64,000 nt of DNA from an uncultured Barnesiella sp. (GCA_944321085.1 CALUJY010000012.1:1-64000); one strand, 5' to 3'; positions 7,634-18,439 are shown, numbered from the stretch's first letter. The notes: a model not told the origin generated them from the letters alone. Translations and numbers: made by a program.

Positions 7634-10165
7634 ATGGAAAGAAATTTCTCAAATCATGCCAAAACAGTATTGGGATATAGTCGCGAGGAAGCAGCACGTC
7701 TGCAAAATCACGACATTCTGCCCGACCACTTGCTATTAGGCATCATTCGCGACGGTGAAGGCAAGGCTATGGAAGCCATCACGACCCACGGACTCAATCC
7801 GCGGTCGTTGAAGCATGCCATAGAAAACGAACTCGCCGCAGACAACGAATATGTTGACCCGCGCGAACTGACAGTCAGCAAAAGCACCGACAAGATACTG
7901 AAAATGAGCATGCTTGAATCGAGAATACTACACAGCGATGAAACTGACACCGAACATATTCTATTGGCGATACTCAGAGACAAATCGTCGATAGCTGCTC
8001 GTATTCTCAATGACCATGACATTACCTACGAGAGTGTCATATCGTTCTTGAAAAATCGTGGCAAAAATACCGATATGCCTGACACACGTATGGGTGCCAG
8101 ATTTGACGAGGATGAGGAAGACGACGACGAACCGCACTCCTCATCGACAGGCAAAGGACGCCAGACGGAGACAACAACAGCTCGCGGAAGCGATACCCCG
8201 GTACTCGACAACTTCGGGTCGGATATGACACGCGCTGCCGAAGAGGGGAAATTAGACCCCGTTGTAGGCCGCGACCGCGAAATAGAACGGCTGGCACAAG
8301 TACTGAGCCGCCGCAAGAAAAACAACCCCGTGCTGATAGGCGAACCGGGCGTAGGAAAATCGGCCATCGTCGAAGGCTTGGCATTACGCATCGTACAGAA
8401 AAAAGTGTCGCGTGTACTCTTTGACAAACGTGTCATATCGCTCGACGTCGCCTCTATCGTAGCCGGCACAAAATACCGCGGACAGTTTGAGGAGCGGGTA
8501 AAAGCCATCCTTAACGAGCTGACGAAGAACCCCGACATTATCTTGTTTATCGATGAGATACACACTATCGTAGGTGCAGGCGGCGCCACAGGTACGCTCG
8601 ATGCTGCCAACATGCTGAAACCGGCTTTGGCTCGGGGCGAAATACAGTGCATTGGTGCTACGACCCTCGACGAGTACCGCAAAAGCATCGAAAAAGATGG
8701 AGCTTTGGAACGCCGTTTCCAAAAAATCATGGTTGACCCCACCACTCCCGAAGAGACGTTACAGATACTATACAACATAAAAGACCGTTACGAAAGCCAT
8801 CACAACGTCACTTATACGCCCGATGCCTTGGAGGCTTGCGTGAAACTGACAGGACGCTACGTGAGCGACCGCAACTTCCCCGACAAGGCTATCGACGCAC
8901 TCGACGAAGCCGGCTCACGGGTACACATCACCAACATCGTGGTACCCAAAGAGATAGAAGAGTATGAAGCTCAAATCGAAGAGGCTGCCGCCGCTAAATT
9001 GAAGGCTGTAAGCACACAAAACTACGAGCTTGCCGCCAGCTACCGCGACAAAAGCCGCGTGCTGCAAAACCAGCTCGAAGAGGCCAAACAACGATGGGAA
9101 CAACAACTCTCGGAGCATCGCGAAGTAGTCGATGCCGAGAAGGTTGCCGAAGTGGTGGCCATGATGACAGGCATTCCCGTACAGCGAGTTGCCGAAGGCG
9201 AAAATTCGCGACTCTTGCACATGGCCGACGAGCTGAAACAGATTGTCGTAGGGCAAGACAGTGCCGTAGAACGTGTTGTAAAAGCCATACAACGCAATCG
9301 TATAGGACTAAAAGACCCTAACAAACCGATAGGGACGTTTATGTTCTTAGGTCCCACCGGCGTGGGAAAAACGCATCTTGCCAAAAAACTTGCCGAACTG
9401 ATGTTCGACAGCAAAGACGCCCTCATACGCATAGATATGAGCGAATACATGGAAAAATTCACCGTTTCGCGCCTTGTAGGGGCACCTCCGGGATATGTAG
9501 GCTATGAGGAGGGTGGACAGCTGACCGAACGTGTACGACGCAAGCCCTACTCGGTGGTATTGCTCGACGAGATAGAGAAGGCACACCCCGACGTATTCAA
9601 CATTCTGTTGCAAGTGATGGACGAAGGCCGACTTACCGACAGCTTAGGCCGACAAGTCGACTTTAAGAATACCATTATCATCTTGACGTCCAACATAGGT
9701 ACGCGACAACTCAAAGACTTCGGACAAGGCATAGGCTATGCCACACATACCACCGACGAAAAAGAATTTTCGCGCAACGTGATACAAAAGGCATTGAACA
9801 GAGCCTTCTCGCCCGAGTTCCTGAACCGCGTAGATGATATTGTAATGTTCGACCAACTCGACAAAGAAGCAATATGCAAGATTATCGACATAGAACTGCA
9901 AGGCTTCTTCAAACGAATCGGACAGCAGGGCATCAGAATGGAAATTACCGACGAAGCCAAGGACTTTATTGCCGAGAAAGGATATGACGTGCAATTCGGA
10001 GCTCGACCTCTCAAACGCGCCATCCAAAAATATCTCGAAGACGAGCTGGCCGATATGATTCTGCACGACACCGTGAAAGAAGGCGATACGGTCAAAGCCA
10101 CGCTTAACAGCGAAGACCAAAAGATAGAACTGCATCGCGAATCGCCCTCGGCTGCAACCGAGTGA
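7634..10165 (+). CDS. clpC: ATP-dependent Clp protease ATPase ClpC
   Basis: 843 aa. AAA+ unfoldase that feeds substrates to ClpP. Order of domains: double Clp_N repeat (about 1-150); an acidic, Ser-rich linker ([14 protein letters not shown]); first AAA+ module with Walker A GEPGVGKS (236-243) and [11 protein letters not shown]-type middle coiled coil around 457-485 ([20 protein letters not shown]); second AAA+ module with GPTGVGKT (573-580); and the C-terminal D2-small domain. The UVR-containing short middle domain separates ClpC from ClpB. The start at 7634 gives the standard Clp_N beginning. It precedes htpG, with a terminator between them. Confidence 0.96.
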   Translation: MERNFSNHAKTVLGYSREEAARLQNHDILPDHLLLGIIRDGEGKAMEAITTHGLNPRSLKHAIENELAADNEYVDPRELTVSKSTDKILKMSMLESRILHSDETDTEHILLAILRDKSSIAARILNDHDITYESVISFLKNRGKNTDMPDTRMGARFDEDEEDDDEPHSSSTGKGRQTETTTARGSDTPVLDNFGSDMTRAAEEGKLDPVVGRDREIERLAQVLSRRKKNNPVLIGEPGVGKSAIVEGLALRIVQKKVSRVLFDKRVISLDVASIVAGTKYRGQFEERVKAILNELTKNPDIILFIDEIHTIVGAGGATGTLDAANMLKPALARGEIQCIGATTLDEYRKSIEKDGALERRFQKIMVDPTTPEETLQILYNIKDRYESHHNVTYTPDALEACVKLTGRYVSDRNFPDKAIDALDEAGSRVHITNIVVPKEIEEYEAQIEEAAAAKLKAVSTQNYELAASYRDKSRVLQNQLEEAKQRWEQQLSEHREVVDAEKVAEVVAMMTGIPVQRVAEGENSRLLHMADELKQIVVGQDSAVERVVKAIQRNRIGLKDPNKPIGTFMFLGPTGVGKTHLAKKLAELMFDSKDALIRIDMSEYMEKFTVSRLVGAPPGYVGYEEGGQLTERVRRKPYSVVLLDEIEKAHPDVFNILLQVMDEGRLTDSLGRQVDFKNTIIILTSNIGTRQLKDFGQGIGYATHTTDEKEFSRNVIQKALNRAFSPEFLNRVDDIVMFDQLDKEAICKIIDIELQGFFKRIGQQGIRMEITDEAKDFIAEKGYDVQFGARPLKRAIQKYLEDELADMILHDTVKEGDTVKATLNSEDQKIELHRESPSAATE

Positions 10166-10195
10166 CAACAAGTCATATTGGCAATGCCAACAGTC

Positions 10196-10230
10196 AAAAT
10201 GTCAGATACCCCGTATCTGGCATTTTTTTT
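10196..10230 (+). terminator. clpC terminator
   Basis: GTCAGATAC-CCC-GTATCTGGC is a tight hairpin within AATG...CATT flanks, followed by eight T at 10223-10230. It lies 31 bp past the clpC stop and 40 bp before the htpG start, so htpG needs read-through or its own promoter. Confidence 0.9.
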
Positions 10231-10269
10231 GCCGATGAGAAAACAGAAAAATTCTTAAAACCCAATATT

Positions 10270-12324
10270 ATGCAAAAAGGAACAATAGGGGTAACAACCG
10301 ATAATATATTCCCCGTCATCAAAAAATTCTTATACAGCGACCATGAGATATTTTTGCGTGAAGTAATCTCGAATGCCGTCGATGCCACACAAAAACTGAA
10401 AACCTTATCATCGGTAGGTGAATACAAGGGCGAACTTGGCAACATGGACGTACACGTCTCTATCGACAAGGAGGCCGGTACACTCACCATCAGCGACCAC
10501 GGCGTAGGCATGACTGCCGAAGAGATAGAGAAATACATCAACCAAATTGCCTTCTCGGGAGCCGAAGAGTTCCTCGAAAAATATAAAAACGATGCCAACG
10601 CCATCATAGGCCACTTCGGTCTCGGCTTCTACTCTACGTTTATGGTTTCGAAGAAAGTAGAGATACGTACCCTCTCATACAAGGAAGGAGCACAGGCCGT
10701 AATGTGGAGCTGCGACGGGTCGCCAGCTTACGAAATGACCGATATAGAGAAGGCAGAACGCGGTACCGACATCGTGCTCTATATCGACGACGAAAACAAA
10801 GAGTTCCTCGAAGCGGAACGTATAGAGACACTCTTACGTAAATATTGCCGCTTCCTGCCCGTGCCTATCGTTTTCGGTAAGGAGCAAGAATGGAAAGACG
10901 GCAAATATGTCGATACCGACCGCGACAAAGTGATAAACGACATCACCCCTGCATGGACACGCAAACCCGCCGATCTGACAGACGAGGACTATAAAAATTT
11001 CTATTCCGAGCTCTATCCGGGTTTGGACGAGCCGCTCTTCTGGATACACCTCAATGTAGACTATCCTTTCAAGCTGACCGGTATCCTCTATTTCCCCAAG
11101 ATAAGGAGCAACATAGATATAAACCGCTATAAAATACAACTCTATTGCAACCAAGTATTCGTAACCGACTCGGTAGAGGGTATCGTACCCGACTTCCTGA
11201 TGCTGTTGCAAGGTGTAATAGACTCGCCCGACATCCCGTTGAACGTTTCACGTTCTTACCTGCAAAGCGACTCGAATGTAAAGAAGATTTCGACATACAT
11301 CACCAAGAAGGTTGCCGACCGCTTGCAAGAGATTTTCAATAACGACCGCAAGCAATTCGAGGAGAAATGGGACGACATAAAACTCTTTATAGAATACGGA
11401 ATGCTCAGCGACGACAAGTTCTACGAGCGCGCCACCAAATTTGCCCTTCTGAAAAATACCGAAGACAAATACTTCACCTTCGAGGAATACAAAACCTTGA
11501 TAAGCGGCAACCAAACCGATAAAGAGGGTACTACCGTTTACCTGTATGCCACCGACAAAGAGGGTCAATACGGTTATATCGAAACGGCTCACGACAAAGG
11601 GTACGACGTCCTTCTAATGAACGGACAACTCGATGCACCTTTCATCGGGAAATTGGAACAAAAATTCGAGAAGAGCCGATTCGTACGCGTCGACAGCGAT
11701 GTAATCGACAACCTTATACGCAAGGAACAACCCGAGAAGAGCGACACTTTCAGCACACGCCAACGCGAAGAGCTGACGACCGTATTCAAATCGCAAATTC
11801 CTACCATCGAGAAGTGCGAATTTATGGTCATGTTCGAGCCTATGGGTGAACAGGCTTCGCCCGTAATGGTTACCCAAAGCGAATATATGCGACGCATGAA
11901 GGAGATGGCGGCCTTGCAACCGGGCATGAGCTTCTATGGCGAACTCCCCGACAGCTACAACCTGATTATCAATACCGACCACCCCTTGTGCAAGAAGGTG
12001 CTGGACGATACCGAAAACGGATGCAACGACCGTCTCTCGCCCCTCTTCGAACAGATAGACGAGAATAACAAAGAGATTACTCGACTGAACGAGGCTCGCA
12101 AAGACAAGAAAGACGAGGAGATTCCTGTTGCAGATAAAGAGGCTTTGAAAGCGGCCGAAAGCAAAGCTGCCGACTTGCGTAAAGAGGAGGAAAGTATTCT
12201 TACTGAATATGCAGACCAAACACCGCTGGTAAAACAGCTTGTCGACTTGGCTTTGTTATCGAACAATCTGCTGAGAGGTGAAGCATTGAGCCGTTTCATC
12301 AAACGATCGTTTGAATTACTGTAA
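10270..12324 (+). CDS. htpG: HSP90-family chaperone HtpG
   Basis: 684 aa from the ATG at 10270. An in-frame upstream ATG at 10162 overlaps the clpC stop and would translate the terminator hairpin, so the start at 10270 (MQKGTIGVTTDNIFPVIKKF) is preferred. N-terminal GHKL ATPase: EVISNAVDA with the catalytic Glu at about 31, then SDHGVGMT and the GHFGLGFYS glycine-rich loop. Middle and C-terminal dimerisation domains follow. The length equals that of other Bacteroidales HtpG proteins. There is no MEEVD tail, as expected for bacteria. It acts in the cytoplasm in client folding, with the DnaK system. Placement after clpC makes a stress and proteostasis cluster. Confidence 0.97.
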   Translation: MQKGTIGVTTDNIFPVIKKFLYSDHEIFLREVISNAVDATQKLKTLSSVGEYKGELGNMDVHVSIDKEAGTLTISDHGVGMTAEEIEKYINQIAFSGAEEFLEKYKNDANAIIGHFGLGFYSTFMVSKKVEIRTLSYKEGAQAVMWSCDGSPAYEMTDIEKAERGTDIVLYIDDENKEFLEAERIETLLRKYCRFLPVPIVFGKEQEWKDGKYVDTDRDKVINDITPAWTRKPADLTDEDYKNFYSELYPGLDEPLFWIHLNVDYPFKLTGILYFPKIRSNIDINRYKIQLYCNQVFVTDSVEGIVPDFLMLLQGVIDSPDIPLNVSRSYLQSDSNVKKISTYITKKVADRLQEIFNNDRKQFEEKWDDIKLFIEYGMLSDDKFYERATKFALLKNTEDKYFTFEEYKTLISGNQTDKEGTTVYLYATDKEGQYGYIETAHDKGYDVLLMNGQLDAPFIGKLEQKFEKSRFVRVDSDVIDNLIRKEQPEKSDTFSTRQREELTTVFKSQIPTIEKCEFMVMFEPMGEQASPVMVTQSEYMRRMKEMAALQPGMSFYGELPDSYNLIINTDHPLCKKVLDDTENGCNDRLSPLFEQIDENNKEITRLNEARKDKKDEEIPVADKEALKAAESKAADLRKEEESILTEYADQTPLVKQLVDLALLSNNLLRGEALSRFIKRSFELL

Positions 12325-12349
12325 TATTTCTTCATACCATTTTTTAACA

Positions 12350-12387
12350 CGGGGCTGCGGCGAGAAACAAATCAAGCCGCAGCCCCG
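12350..12387. terminator. GC-rich hairpin between htpG and nhaA
   Basis: CGGGGCTGCGGC (12350-12361) is perfectly complementary to GCCGCAGCCCCG (12376-12387), with a 14-nt loop. It sits between convergent genes. Neither strand has a proper T-run after it, so termination would be non-canonical; it may simply stop read-through from both sides. Confidence 0.6.
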
Positions 12388-12472
12388 CATTACATAAAAT
12401 GCCGCATGCTTCATAATCGCCATAGCAGCACTTACCGGCAGCCACAATTCATAGAGGCATAATATAAATACC

Positions 12473-13831
12473 TCATTCCGACACCTCTCCGGGAGCTTGC
12501 CGCGGCGATACAATGTGCAAAACCACAACGCCTATAACTCCGGCCAAAACCGAAGCTAACACAATACCCAACTTAGCCTCTTCAAGGTGTTGCTGCATGG
12601 CTGCCGTACCACCGCCAAACGAGAGATTGGCAATAAAAAGAGCAACCGTAAAGCCTATACCGCCCAATACAGAGGCGCCTGCCAACATGCTCCACGATGT
12701 GTGTGCCGGCAGTTGCGACAGTTTGGTTTTGACAAGCAGCCACGAGAAAAGGAAAATTCCCGTAAACTTACCCACAAGCAAGCTCACCAATACCGTAAGC
12801 CCTACGCCATGAGTGAATGCATCAATGCTGAACGAGCCCAAGTAGATACCGGCATTAGCAAAAGCAAAAAGCGGTATGATTAGATAGTTGACAACAGGAT
12901 GTAACGTATCTTCCATATCCTGCAACGGACTTATCACTTTGTCGGAAGCCGATTCGATGCGTTTCAGACGATCTAACTGAGCTTTATTCAATATATAGGC
13001 TTTCCCATCCGATTGCCCGTCCGAGGGAAACCGGCTTATATCGTCGCGAATGGAAGAGATATATGTTCCTGTTGCCAAGACAGGACGCGCCGGAATACAA
13101 AATGCCACCAATACTCCGGCGATTGTGGGATGTATGCCCGAGTGGAAGAAGCAATACCACACAACACCTCCCATGATGAAATAAAAGAGTTTGCTCTGTA
13201 TGCGCAATTTACCGCCTATCCACGTAAACAAAAGCACGCCGAACCCGATGGCCAAATACCACAGTTGCAGATGCTCGGTATAAAAAATTGCTATCACCAA
13301 TATGCCTCCTATATCGTCGACAACAGCCAATGCGGTAAGAAATATCTTCAACGACAACGGAACCCTGTCGCCCAACAAGGCAAGTACACCCAACAAGAAA
13401 GCTATATCGGTAGCCATAGGTATGGCAGCTCCCTGTAAGTAGTCGCTACCCTGCCCTATTGCCATAAAAATCAGTACCGGAAACAACATGCCGCCTACTG
13501 CTGCCCCAATGGGAAGCAACGACTTGCGGGGTGTTGACAACTCGCCAACAAGAAACTCGCGCTTTATTTCAAGACCTATCGTAAAGAAAAATATTGCCAT
13601 CAAGGCATCGTTGATAAAATCGATAAGTGTCATAGGCGCATCGCCGTGACTGAATGGATTAAACCAACCCACTTGTAAAACCACAGGTTGCTCCCAAAAG
13701 GAAAAATAGATGTCGCGCAACGGAGTATTGGCAACGATTAAAGCTAACAATGTAGCCACAATAAGCACATTGCTGCCACTCACATAACTTTTTATTGATT
13801 TTTTGCTGGTAAAATGGATGTCGTGTATCAT
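12473..13831 (-). CDS. nhaA: Na+/H+ antiporter NhaA
   Basis: 452 aa inner-membrane antiporter that exports Na+ in exchange for protons, for pH and salt homeostasis. About twelve hydrophobic segments. Family hallmarks include DFINDALMAIFFFTIGLEIKRE near residues 69-90, the ion-site aspartates in MATDIAFLLGVLALLG and ALAVVDDIGGILVIA, and GIHPTIAGVLVAFCIPARP. The length is a little above the E. coli protein (388 aa) because of a hydrophilic loop around residues 255-300, common in this phylum. It is monocistronic and convergent with htpG. The start at 13831 fits the short amphipathic N-terminus. Confidence 0.96.
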   Translation of the reverse strand: MIHDIHFTSKKSIKSYVSGSNVLIVATLLALIVANTPLRDIYFSFWEQPVVLQVGWFNPFSHGDAPMTLIDFINDALMAIFFFTIGLEIKREFLVGELSTPRKSLLPIGAAVGGMLFPVLIFMAIGQGSDYLQGAAIPMATDIAFLLGVLALLGDRVPLSLKIFLTALAVVDDIGGILVIAIFYTEHLQLWYLAIGFGVLLFTWIGGKLRIQSKLFYFIMGGVVWYCFFHSGIHPTIAGVLVAFCIPARPVLATGTYISSIRDDISRFPSDGQSDGKAYILNKAQLDRLKRIESASDKVISPLQDMEDTLHPVVNYLIIPLFAFANAGIYLGSFSIDAFTHGVGLTVLVSLLVGKFTGIFLFSWLLVKTKLSQLPAHTSWSMLAGASVLGGIGFTVALFIANLSFGGGTAAMQQHLEEAKLGIVLASVLAGVIGVVVLHIVSPRQAPGEVSE

Positions 13832-14042
13832 CTCACAATCATTTTTATAACATAAAACAATCTACTATCGCTTGCCGACGTATCGACTACGATATTTAAC
13901 ACTCTCTTAGCGACAAAACGGGATTGCAACTCAAACTTTTGCCCGACAGTTTGCCGCTGTTATAGAAAATTTTTATATCCTATCTCCTTGTGTCATAGCT
14001 CCGGCTATCACCTCATTACAAGCCGAAGTCATGATATACACC

Positions 14043-14363
14043 TCACATTGTTTCAGAAAGTATCACGGCTGTGCCGCTGCACGAAACCATCATCATATCG
14101 CCAACGGTCTCATAATCCAAATCGATTCCTATGACTGCATTGGCTCCCATACGGACAGCCTCATCGGTCATCTCTTGCAAAGCGGCATTCTTGGCTCTCA
14201 CCAATACTTCTTCATACGATTTGGACCGTCCTCCAAAAAAATCGCGGATACCGGCCATAAAATCGCGTATGACATTGGTAGCAAAAATTGTTTCACCCGA
14301 AACAATGCCGCAATATTGCACTACTTTTTTACCTTCGACCGAAGGGGTTGTTGTCAATAACAT
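14043..14363 (-). CDS. YbjQ/UPF0145 family protein
   Basis: 106 aa. Matches the YbjQ (UPF0145, 'putative heavy-metal-binding') family. The N-terminal strand is followed by GIVSGETIFATNVIRDFMAGIRDFFGGRSKSYEE and then AKNAALQEMTDEAVRMGANAVIGIDLDYE, the family core; members form small pentamer-like oligomers. No metal-binding residues are proven and the physiological role is unknown. The start at 14363 gives the usual length. It lies between nhaA and the barrel gene at 14410 on the same strand, with a 46-bp gap to the latter. Confidence 0.88.
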   Translation of the reverse strand: MLLTTTPSVEGKKVVQYCGIVSGETIFATNVIRDFMAGIRDFFGGRSKSYEEVLVRAKNAALQEMTDEAVRMGANAVIGIDLDYETVGDMMMVSCSGTAVILSETM

Positions 14364-14409
14364 AATCTATTCTATTGTTTTTACTGTATAATATAAATAA
14401 TCTCTTTTA

Positions 14410-15645
14410 TCAAAACGCCTCGGCTACACTGAATACGAAACCACCCGTCTGCTTACCGAAACCATAATCAGCCCGCAGATTGACGTTGTGCTTAAACTCG
14501 AACCGTAATCCCAATCCATAGTTATAAAGCATATTCGACCACTTAAACCCGTTGAATGAAGGGAAAACCGTACCACAACCGCCCCACACAACGGCTCCTA
14601 AACGGCCATAAATGCGCTGACGTAATTCGAGTTGTAAATTGATTTGGTTGTTATCGGTATATCGGCCGGCATAATATCCGCGCATACGAGCACCCCCTGC
14701 GCCCAATTCGGATCGCAATGGCCATGGAGCATCATCTCCGTTATATTGCCCATACAAGTCAACGGCCAACACACCTCCTTTCCACAACTTGCAATAGTAA
14801 TCGAAAACAAGTGTGGTAGAAAAATATGTCTTTCCAGCATTGCCCAACGGACCGGGATACACAACCTCTTTAAGCATGACATATATACCTTTGCGGGGAT
14901 TGAGTACAAAATCACGAGTATCGTACTGTAACGACAGCCCTATACCTGTAAAGAAATATGAATCTTTTTGACCTTGAAGATATGCCATGTCATCGATAGA
15001 CGAAATATAAGAGTAATTGAGATTGAGTGTAGCCCCTATGTATAACGCCGAAGATATTTTATATGTGTAGTCAGTATTGAATTTGAGCTGACGACGCGTG
15101 TACTTTATCATCGCATTGGAAACACAAGCATCGTATGAGATTCCCCAAAAGTCGAGGGGCTTATTGGAAAAAGCCACATCATAGATAAGGCGCGAACGAT
15201 TGCCCTTGAAATTGGTATTACCTTTGAGCATAAAGTTATAGAAGCCTGTGAGAGAAGCATTGGCAATAAACGAAACATCAGAAGGCTGCATAACCGAGTC
15301 GGTACGATCTAACCGATACAAACCGGTAACAATACCACCTATACCGAAACTTGCCTCACGGGTATATGAAGGAGCAATAGCAAAACTAAAATCTATGGGT
15401 TTCTCGAAAGTTTTGTCTTTGTTACCTCCTAAAAGCTGGCGTATGAATGCTTTAAGGAAATTTTCTTTCTTCGCAACAGTTACCGTATCGGTCATTGCCG
15501 GAAGAGGCTGCAACGAATCGACAGGCTCGGCCCATATCGAATCGACAGCCGACACGTCTTGCGCTTTGCTCCACAGCGGGCAAGAGAATAAGAGTATAAT
15601 CAGTATCAAACGTATTGCCATTACATTATCTGCTTGTATGGTCAT
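14410..15645 (-). CDS. BamA/TamA-like outer-membrane barrel protein
   Basis: 411 aa. Signal peptide (LILIILLFSCPLWSKAQ), then about 70 polar residues and a C-terminal beta-barrel resembling the bacterial surface antigen (D15) domain: alternating aromatic strands, GIGLSLQYDTRDFVLNPRKG, and ELGAGGARMRGYYAGRY. It has too little N-terminal sequence for five POTRA domains, so it is not BamA itself. It may move lipids or proteins across the outer membrane. Its ATG at 15645 overlaps the stop of the upstream barrel gene as ATGA, which suggests coupled translation; Met9 (15621) is an alternative start placing the signal peptide at the terminus. Confidence 0.85.
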   Translation of the reverse strand: MTIQADNVMAIRLILIILLFSCPLWSKAQDVSAVDSIWAEPVDSLQPLPAMTDTVTVAKKENFLKAFIRQLLGGNKDKTFEKPIDFSFAIAPSYTREASFGIGGIVTGLYRLDRTDSVMQPSDVSFIANASLTGFYNFMLKGNTNFKGNRSRLIYDVAFSNKPLDFWGISYDACVSNAMIKYTRRQLKFNTDYTYKISSALYIGATLNLNYSYISSIDDMAYLQGQKDSYFFTGIGLSLQYDTRDFVLNPRKGIYVMLKEVVYPGPLGNAGKTYFSTTLVFDYYCKLWKGGVLAVDLYGQYNGDDAPWPLRSELGAGGARMRGYYAGRYTDNNQINLQLELRQRIYGRLGAVVWGGCGTVFPSFNGFKWSNMLYNYGLGLRFEFKHNVNLRADYGFGKQTGGFVFSVAEAF

Positions 15646-16283
15646 TTCCCGAAACGGTATGCTATGCCAATGCTCGTTGTCATCGGATAAAACGAGAATT
15701 TATTACTGTTAGCATCCAAGACATTCGATATACTTATTTTATATGTCATATTAATTTGCAAACCACATGGCATTTCATATCCCGTCGCAAAAGCAAACCC
15801 CGTATTAGAATCGCGCATGGCCGACACATCATTGTCGGGGTCGATGGCATATAGGTCTATTTTTTTACCTCTAAACCACGCTGTCGCACTAAATCCAAAT
15901 TCGGTATAAGGGCCTGCCCCTATGTATATGCGATGCCCGCGACCACAATTCCACACATACATGGCATAAATAGGTATCTCCATACCCCAATAACGAATTG
16001 GATTGTTCCCTTCCACCTTAATATAGGAATTTTTATAATGATATAACAACTCAGCACGAATAACAAAGCGAGTTGATACATCCAATTGTATGAATCCACC
16101 GGCTGTCACACCGGCTCGCATGACACTCTCAACCCCCGAATGCCGAGAAAGAAAATATTTAGACATGTTGAGTTCCACTTTGGGCCCTCCCGAAAACCGT
16201 AGCTTACGCGGCTCGTCTTGCGCTTGCACTACAAAAGCGAAGCACAACAAAAACAGCCATAGGACAACATGTTTTTTCCTCAT
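15642..16283 (-). CDS. PorT-like outer-membrane beta-barrel protein
   Basis: 213 aa. Signal peptide (HVVLWLFLLCFAFVVQAQ) followed by a small eight-strand-like barrel typical of the OMP_b-brl_2/PorT superfamily: alternating hydrophobic residues, FSGGPKVELNMSKYF at the start and SFYPMTTSIGIAYRFGK as the closing strand. This superfamily is broad, so a role in type IX secretion cannot be assumed from the fold. It is the first gene of a two-gene unit with the D15-type barrel downstream, overlapping by four bases. Confidence 0.8.
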   Translation of the reverse strand: MRKKHVVLWLFLLCFAFVVQAQDEPRKLRFSGGPKVELNMSKYFLSRHSGVESVMRAGVTAGGFIQLDVSTRFVIRAELLYHYKNSYIKVEGNNPIRYWGMEIPIYAMYVWNCGRGHRIYIGAGPYTEFGFSATAWFRGKKIDLYAIDPDNDVSAMRDSNTGFAFATGYEMPCGLQINMTYKISISNVLDANSNKFSFYPMTTSIGIAYRFGK

Positions 16284-16555
16284 CTTGCAAGATATTTAGA
16301 GTAGTCATTACGAAAAAGAAACAACGCACAGCATCGTACTTGTTGTAACCGACCTGTCTATTGTCGTAGCTCATACACACCTATCGTCCCAAAAGTCTGC
16401 GACGACTACATTTACCCACATGCAGCAGCCGACACGATATTCCGCATGTTCCGGCACGACAATCGTCTGCTGCTCCGTACGTTTTTATACATTTACGGGG
16501 GTGCCGCCAAATGTATCCACCCGGCTCACCCCCGCTGTATGAATGGCGATATAAA

Positions 16556-17329
16556 TTATTTGTTTACCTCTTCGGCTGCAATACCGGCCAATTCAGGATC
16601 GACCATAATACGACCGCAGTATTCGCAAACGATGATTTTCTTGTGCATCTTTATATCGAGTTGGCGTTGCGGGGGAATACGGTTGAAGCAACCACCGCAA
16701 GCATCGCGCTGGATATATACAACAGCAAGTCCGTTACGGGCATTTTTGCGGATGCGTTTGAATGCCGTAAGCAAGCGAGGCTCTATCTGCGTTTCGAGTT
16801 TCTTCACTCTCTCGCGCAACTTTTCTTCATCTTGCTTTGTCTCGGTAACTATATCGTCCAACTCGGCTTTTTTCTCTACGAGCATTTTGGAACGGTCATC
16901 GAGCAACTCGCTATTTTGTTGCAACTCTTCATTGCGATGGTCGATGGCAGAGTTTGCTTCGCGAATTTTCTTTTCGAGAGCTTCAATCGAGAGCTCTTGA
17001 TACTCAATCTCCTTATTGAGTTTGTCAAATTCGTGATTGTTGCGTACGCCGTCGAGTTGTGTTTTGTAGCGTTCTATTTTGTTATGAGCTACATGTATAT
17101 CTTCATTATACGAAGATATATCTCTACGGCATGCCTCGATGGTATCCTTGTATTTTTCGATACGGGTTTCGAGCCCGGCTATTTCGTCTTCAAGGTCTTT
17201 TACTTCGAGAGGCAACTCACCGCGAAGAGTTTTGATACGGTCTATTTCCGAATATAACGTTTGCAACTCGTAGAGCAACTTCAACTTATCCTCTACTGTG
17301 TACTCTTTTTCTTTTGTCTTTTCAGCCAT
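16556..17329 (-). CDS. coiled-coil protein with C-terminal zinc ribbon
   Basis: 257 aa. Residues about 10-190 form a long antiparallel-type coiled coil (LKLLYELQTLYSEIDRIKTL ... EEKLRERVKKLETQIE). The C-terminus is a C4 zinc ribbon with CGGC (about 212) and CEYC (about 235) knuckles. This is the CT398/Slr1187-like C4-type zinc-ribbon family, often found with Nif3-like genes as here (3-bp gap, same strand). Suggested roles for the family involve RNA, flagellar or secretion contacts, none established. Cytoplasmic. It is last in the aspS-Nif3-zinc-ribbon run. Confidence 0.88.
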   Translation of the reverse strand: MAEKTKEKEYTVEDKLKLLYELQTLYSEIDRIKTLRGELPLEVKDLEDEIAGLETRIEKYKDTIEACRRDISSYNEDIHVAHNKIERYKTQLDGVRNNHEFDKLNKEIEYQELSIEALEKKIREANSAIDHRNEELQQNSELLDDRSKMLVEKKAELDDIVTETKQDEEKLRERVKKLETQIEPRLLTAFKRIRKNARNGLAVVYIQRDACGGCFNRIPPQRQLDIKMHKKIIVCEYCGRIMVDPELAGIAAEEVNK

Positions 17330-17332
17330 TGC

Positions 17333-18427
17333 TTACAGATATTTTATCGGATTTGATTCTACCTTTGAAAGATGGATTGCAAAGGTAGAGAATTTTTTTC
17401 TAATTACATCGTAAAAAATCTCTTTTGTGTGCTTTTCGCTCTCATAATGACCTATTTCTGCCACTATAAGGCGGCCTGCATATTCGTGGAAATGGTGGTA
17501 ACCTCCCATCTCACCGGTGATAAAGAGTTGTGCATTGCCTCGACAGGCTGCGTCGGCGAGAAAACCGCCGGCACCGCCGCATAATGCTACACGTTTTATT
17601 TTCGAGTGATTTTGTGCCGTATGCCGTATGCTGTCGCAGCCCATGGTCTGTTTCACGCGCCGCAAAAAGTCCATCGCGTCGCACTCTTGCGGCAGGTTGC
17701 CTATCACACCGCTACCGGCTGCATGCCACTCGTTATCGAGGGGAATTATATCGTATGCCGGCTCTTCGTATGGATGTGCCGCAAGCATGGTTTGCAATAC
17801 CTTACCCAATTTGTAACGAGGCAATATCACCTCTACACGGTCTTCGGGCTCGCGGTGTAGTACGCCTGCTTCGCCACAATAAGGATGCGCCTCTTCGCCG
17901 GGACAGAACGCACCCTCACCCCGCATCACATAGCTGCAACAATCATAGTTGCCTATGCTACCGGCACCGGCTTCGCAGAGGAGCTGTCTGAGCTGTTCGG
18001 TATGCTCACAAGGCACATACACAACCATTTTTACAAGCATCGAGGTTGCCGGCTGCAATATCTCTACATCGACAAGCCCCAGCATACGAGCCCAATAGCG
18101 ATTGACGAGCGTTGCATCTAAATTGGTATGAGCCGCATAGATAGAGATGCCGCCCCGCAAGGCTTTCATCACGACTCGTTCTATATAGGTATTGCCTGTA
18201 ACGCGTTTCAATCCCTTGAAGAGCAACGGATGATGCGATACGATAAGATTGGCTCCCAAAGCGATGGCCTCATCGACTATCGCTTCCGTTACGTCGAGAC
18301 ACAACAACACGCCGGTCACAGCGGGCGACACCTCGCCCACTTGGATACCGGCATTGTCGTAACTCTCTTGCAAGGCGGGCGGAGCCACCTGCTCTAAGAG
18401 GTCTATTATATCCTTGACGGTAGCCAT
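17333..18427 (-). CDS. Nif3-like dinuclear metal-centre protein
   Basis: 364 aa. Nif3/YqfO family (UPF0135, GTP cyclohydrolase I type 2-like). Metal-binding residues are visible in LIVSHHPLLFKG (about 60-71), the AAHTNLDA motif (about 97-104) and the C-terminal GEMGGYHHFHEYAG and IGHYESE segments. A PII-like insert of about 110 residues (starting LVKMVVYVPCEHTEQLR) makes it the long YqfO form rather than the short YbgI form. It forms hexameric toroids in known structures; its true function is unsettled. It starts 12 bp after aspS ends, so co-transcription is likely. Confidence 0.92.
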   Translation of the reverse strand: MATVKDIIDLLEQVAPPALQESYDNAGIQVGEVSPAVTGVLLCLDVTEAIVDEAIALGANLIVSHHPLLFKGLKRVTGNTYIERVVMKALRGGISIYAAHTNLDATLVNRYWARMLGLVDVEILQPATSMLVKMVVYVPCEHTEQLRQLLCEAGAGSIGNYDCCSYVMRGEGAFCPGEEAHPYCGEAGVLHREPEDRVEVILPRYKLGKVLQTMLAAHPYEEPAYDIIPLDNEWHAAGSGVIGNLPQECDAMDFLRRVKQTMGCDSIRHTAQNHSKIKRVALCGGAGGFLADAACRGNAQLFITGEMGGYHHFHEYAGRLIVAEIGHYESEKHTKEIFYDVIRKKFSTFAIHLSKVESNPIKYL

Positions 18428-18439
18428 CCGATGCTGCTC

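Noticed and set aside
10162..10269. Upstream start of htpG overlapping clpC
   Set aside because: It would translate through the clpC terminator, and the extra 36 residues are unlike HtpG proteins.
12350..12387. Riboswitch or structured RNA between htpG and nhaA
   Set aside because: A simple perfect hairpin between convergent genes is better explained as transcription termination or insulation.
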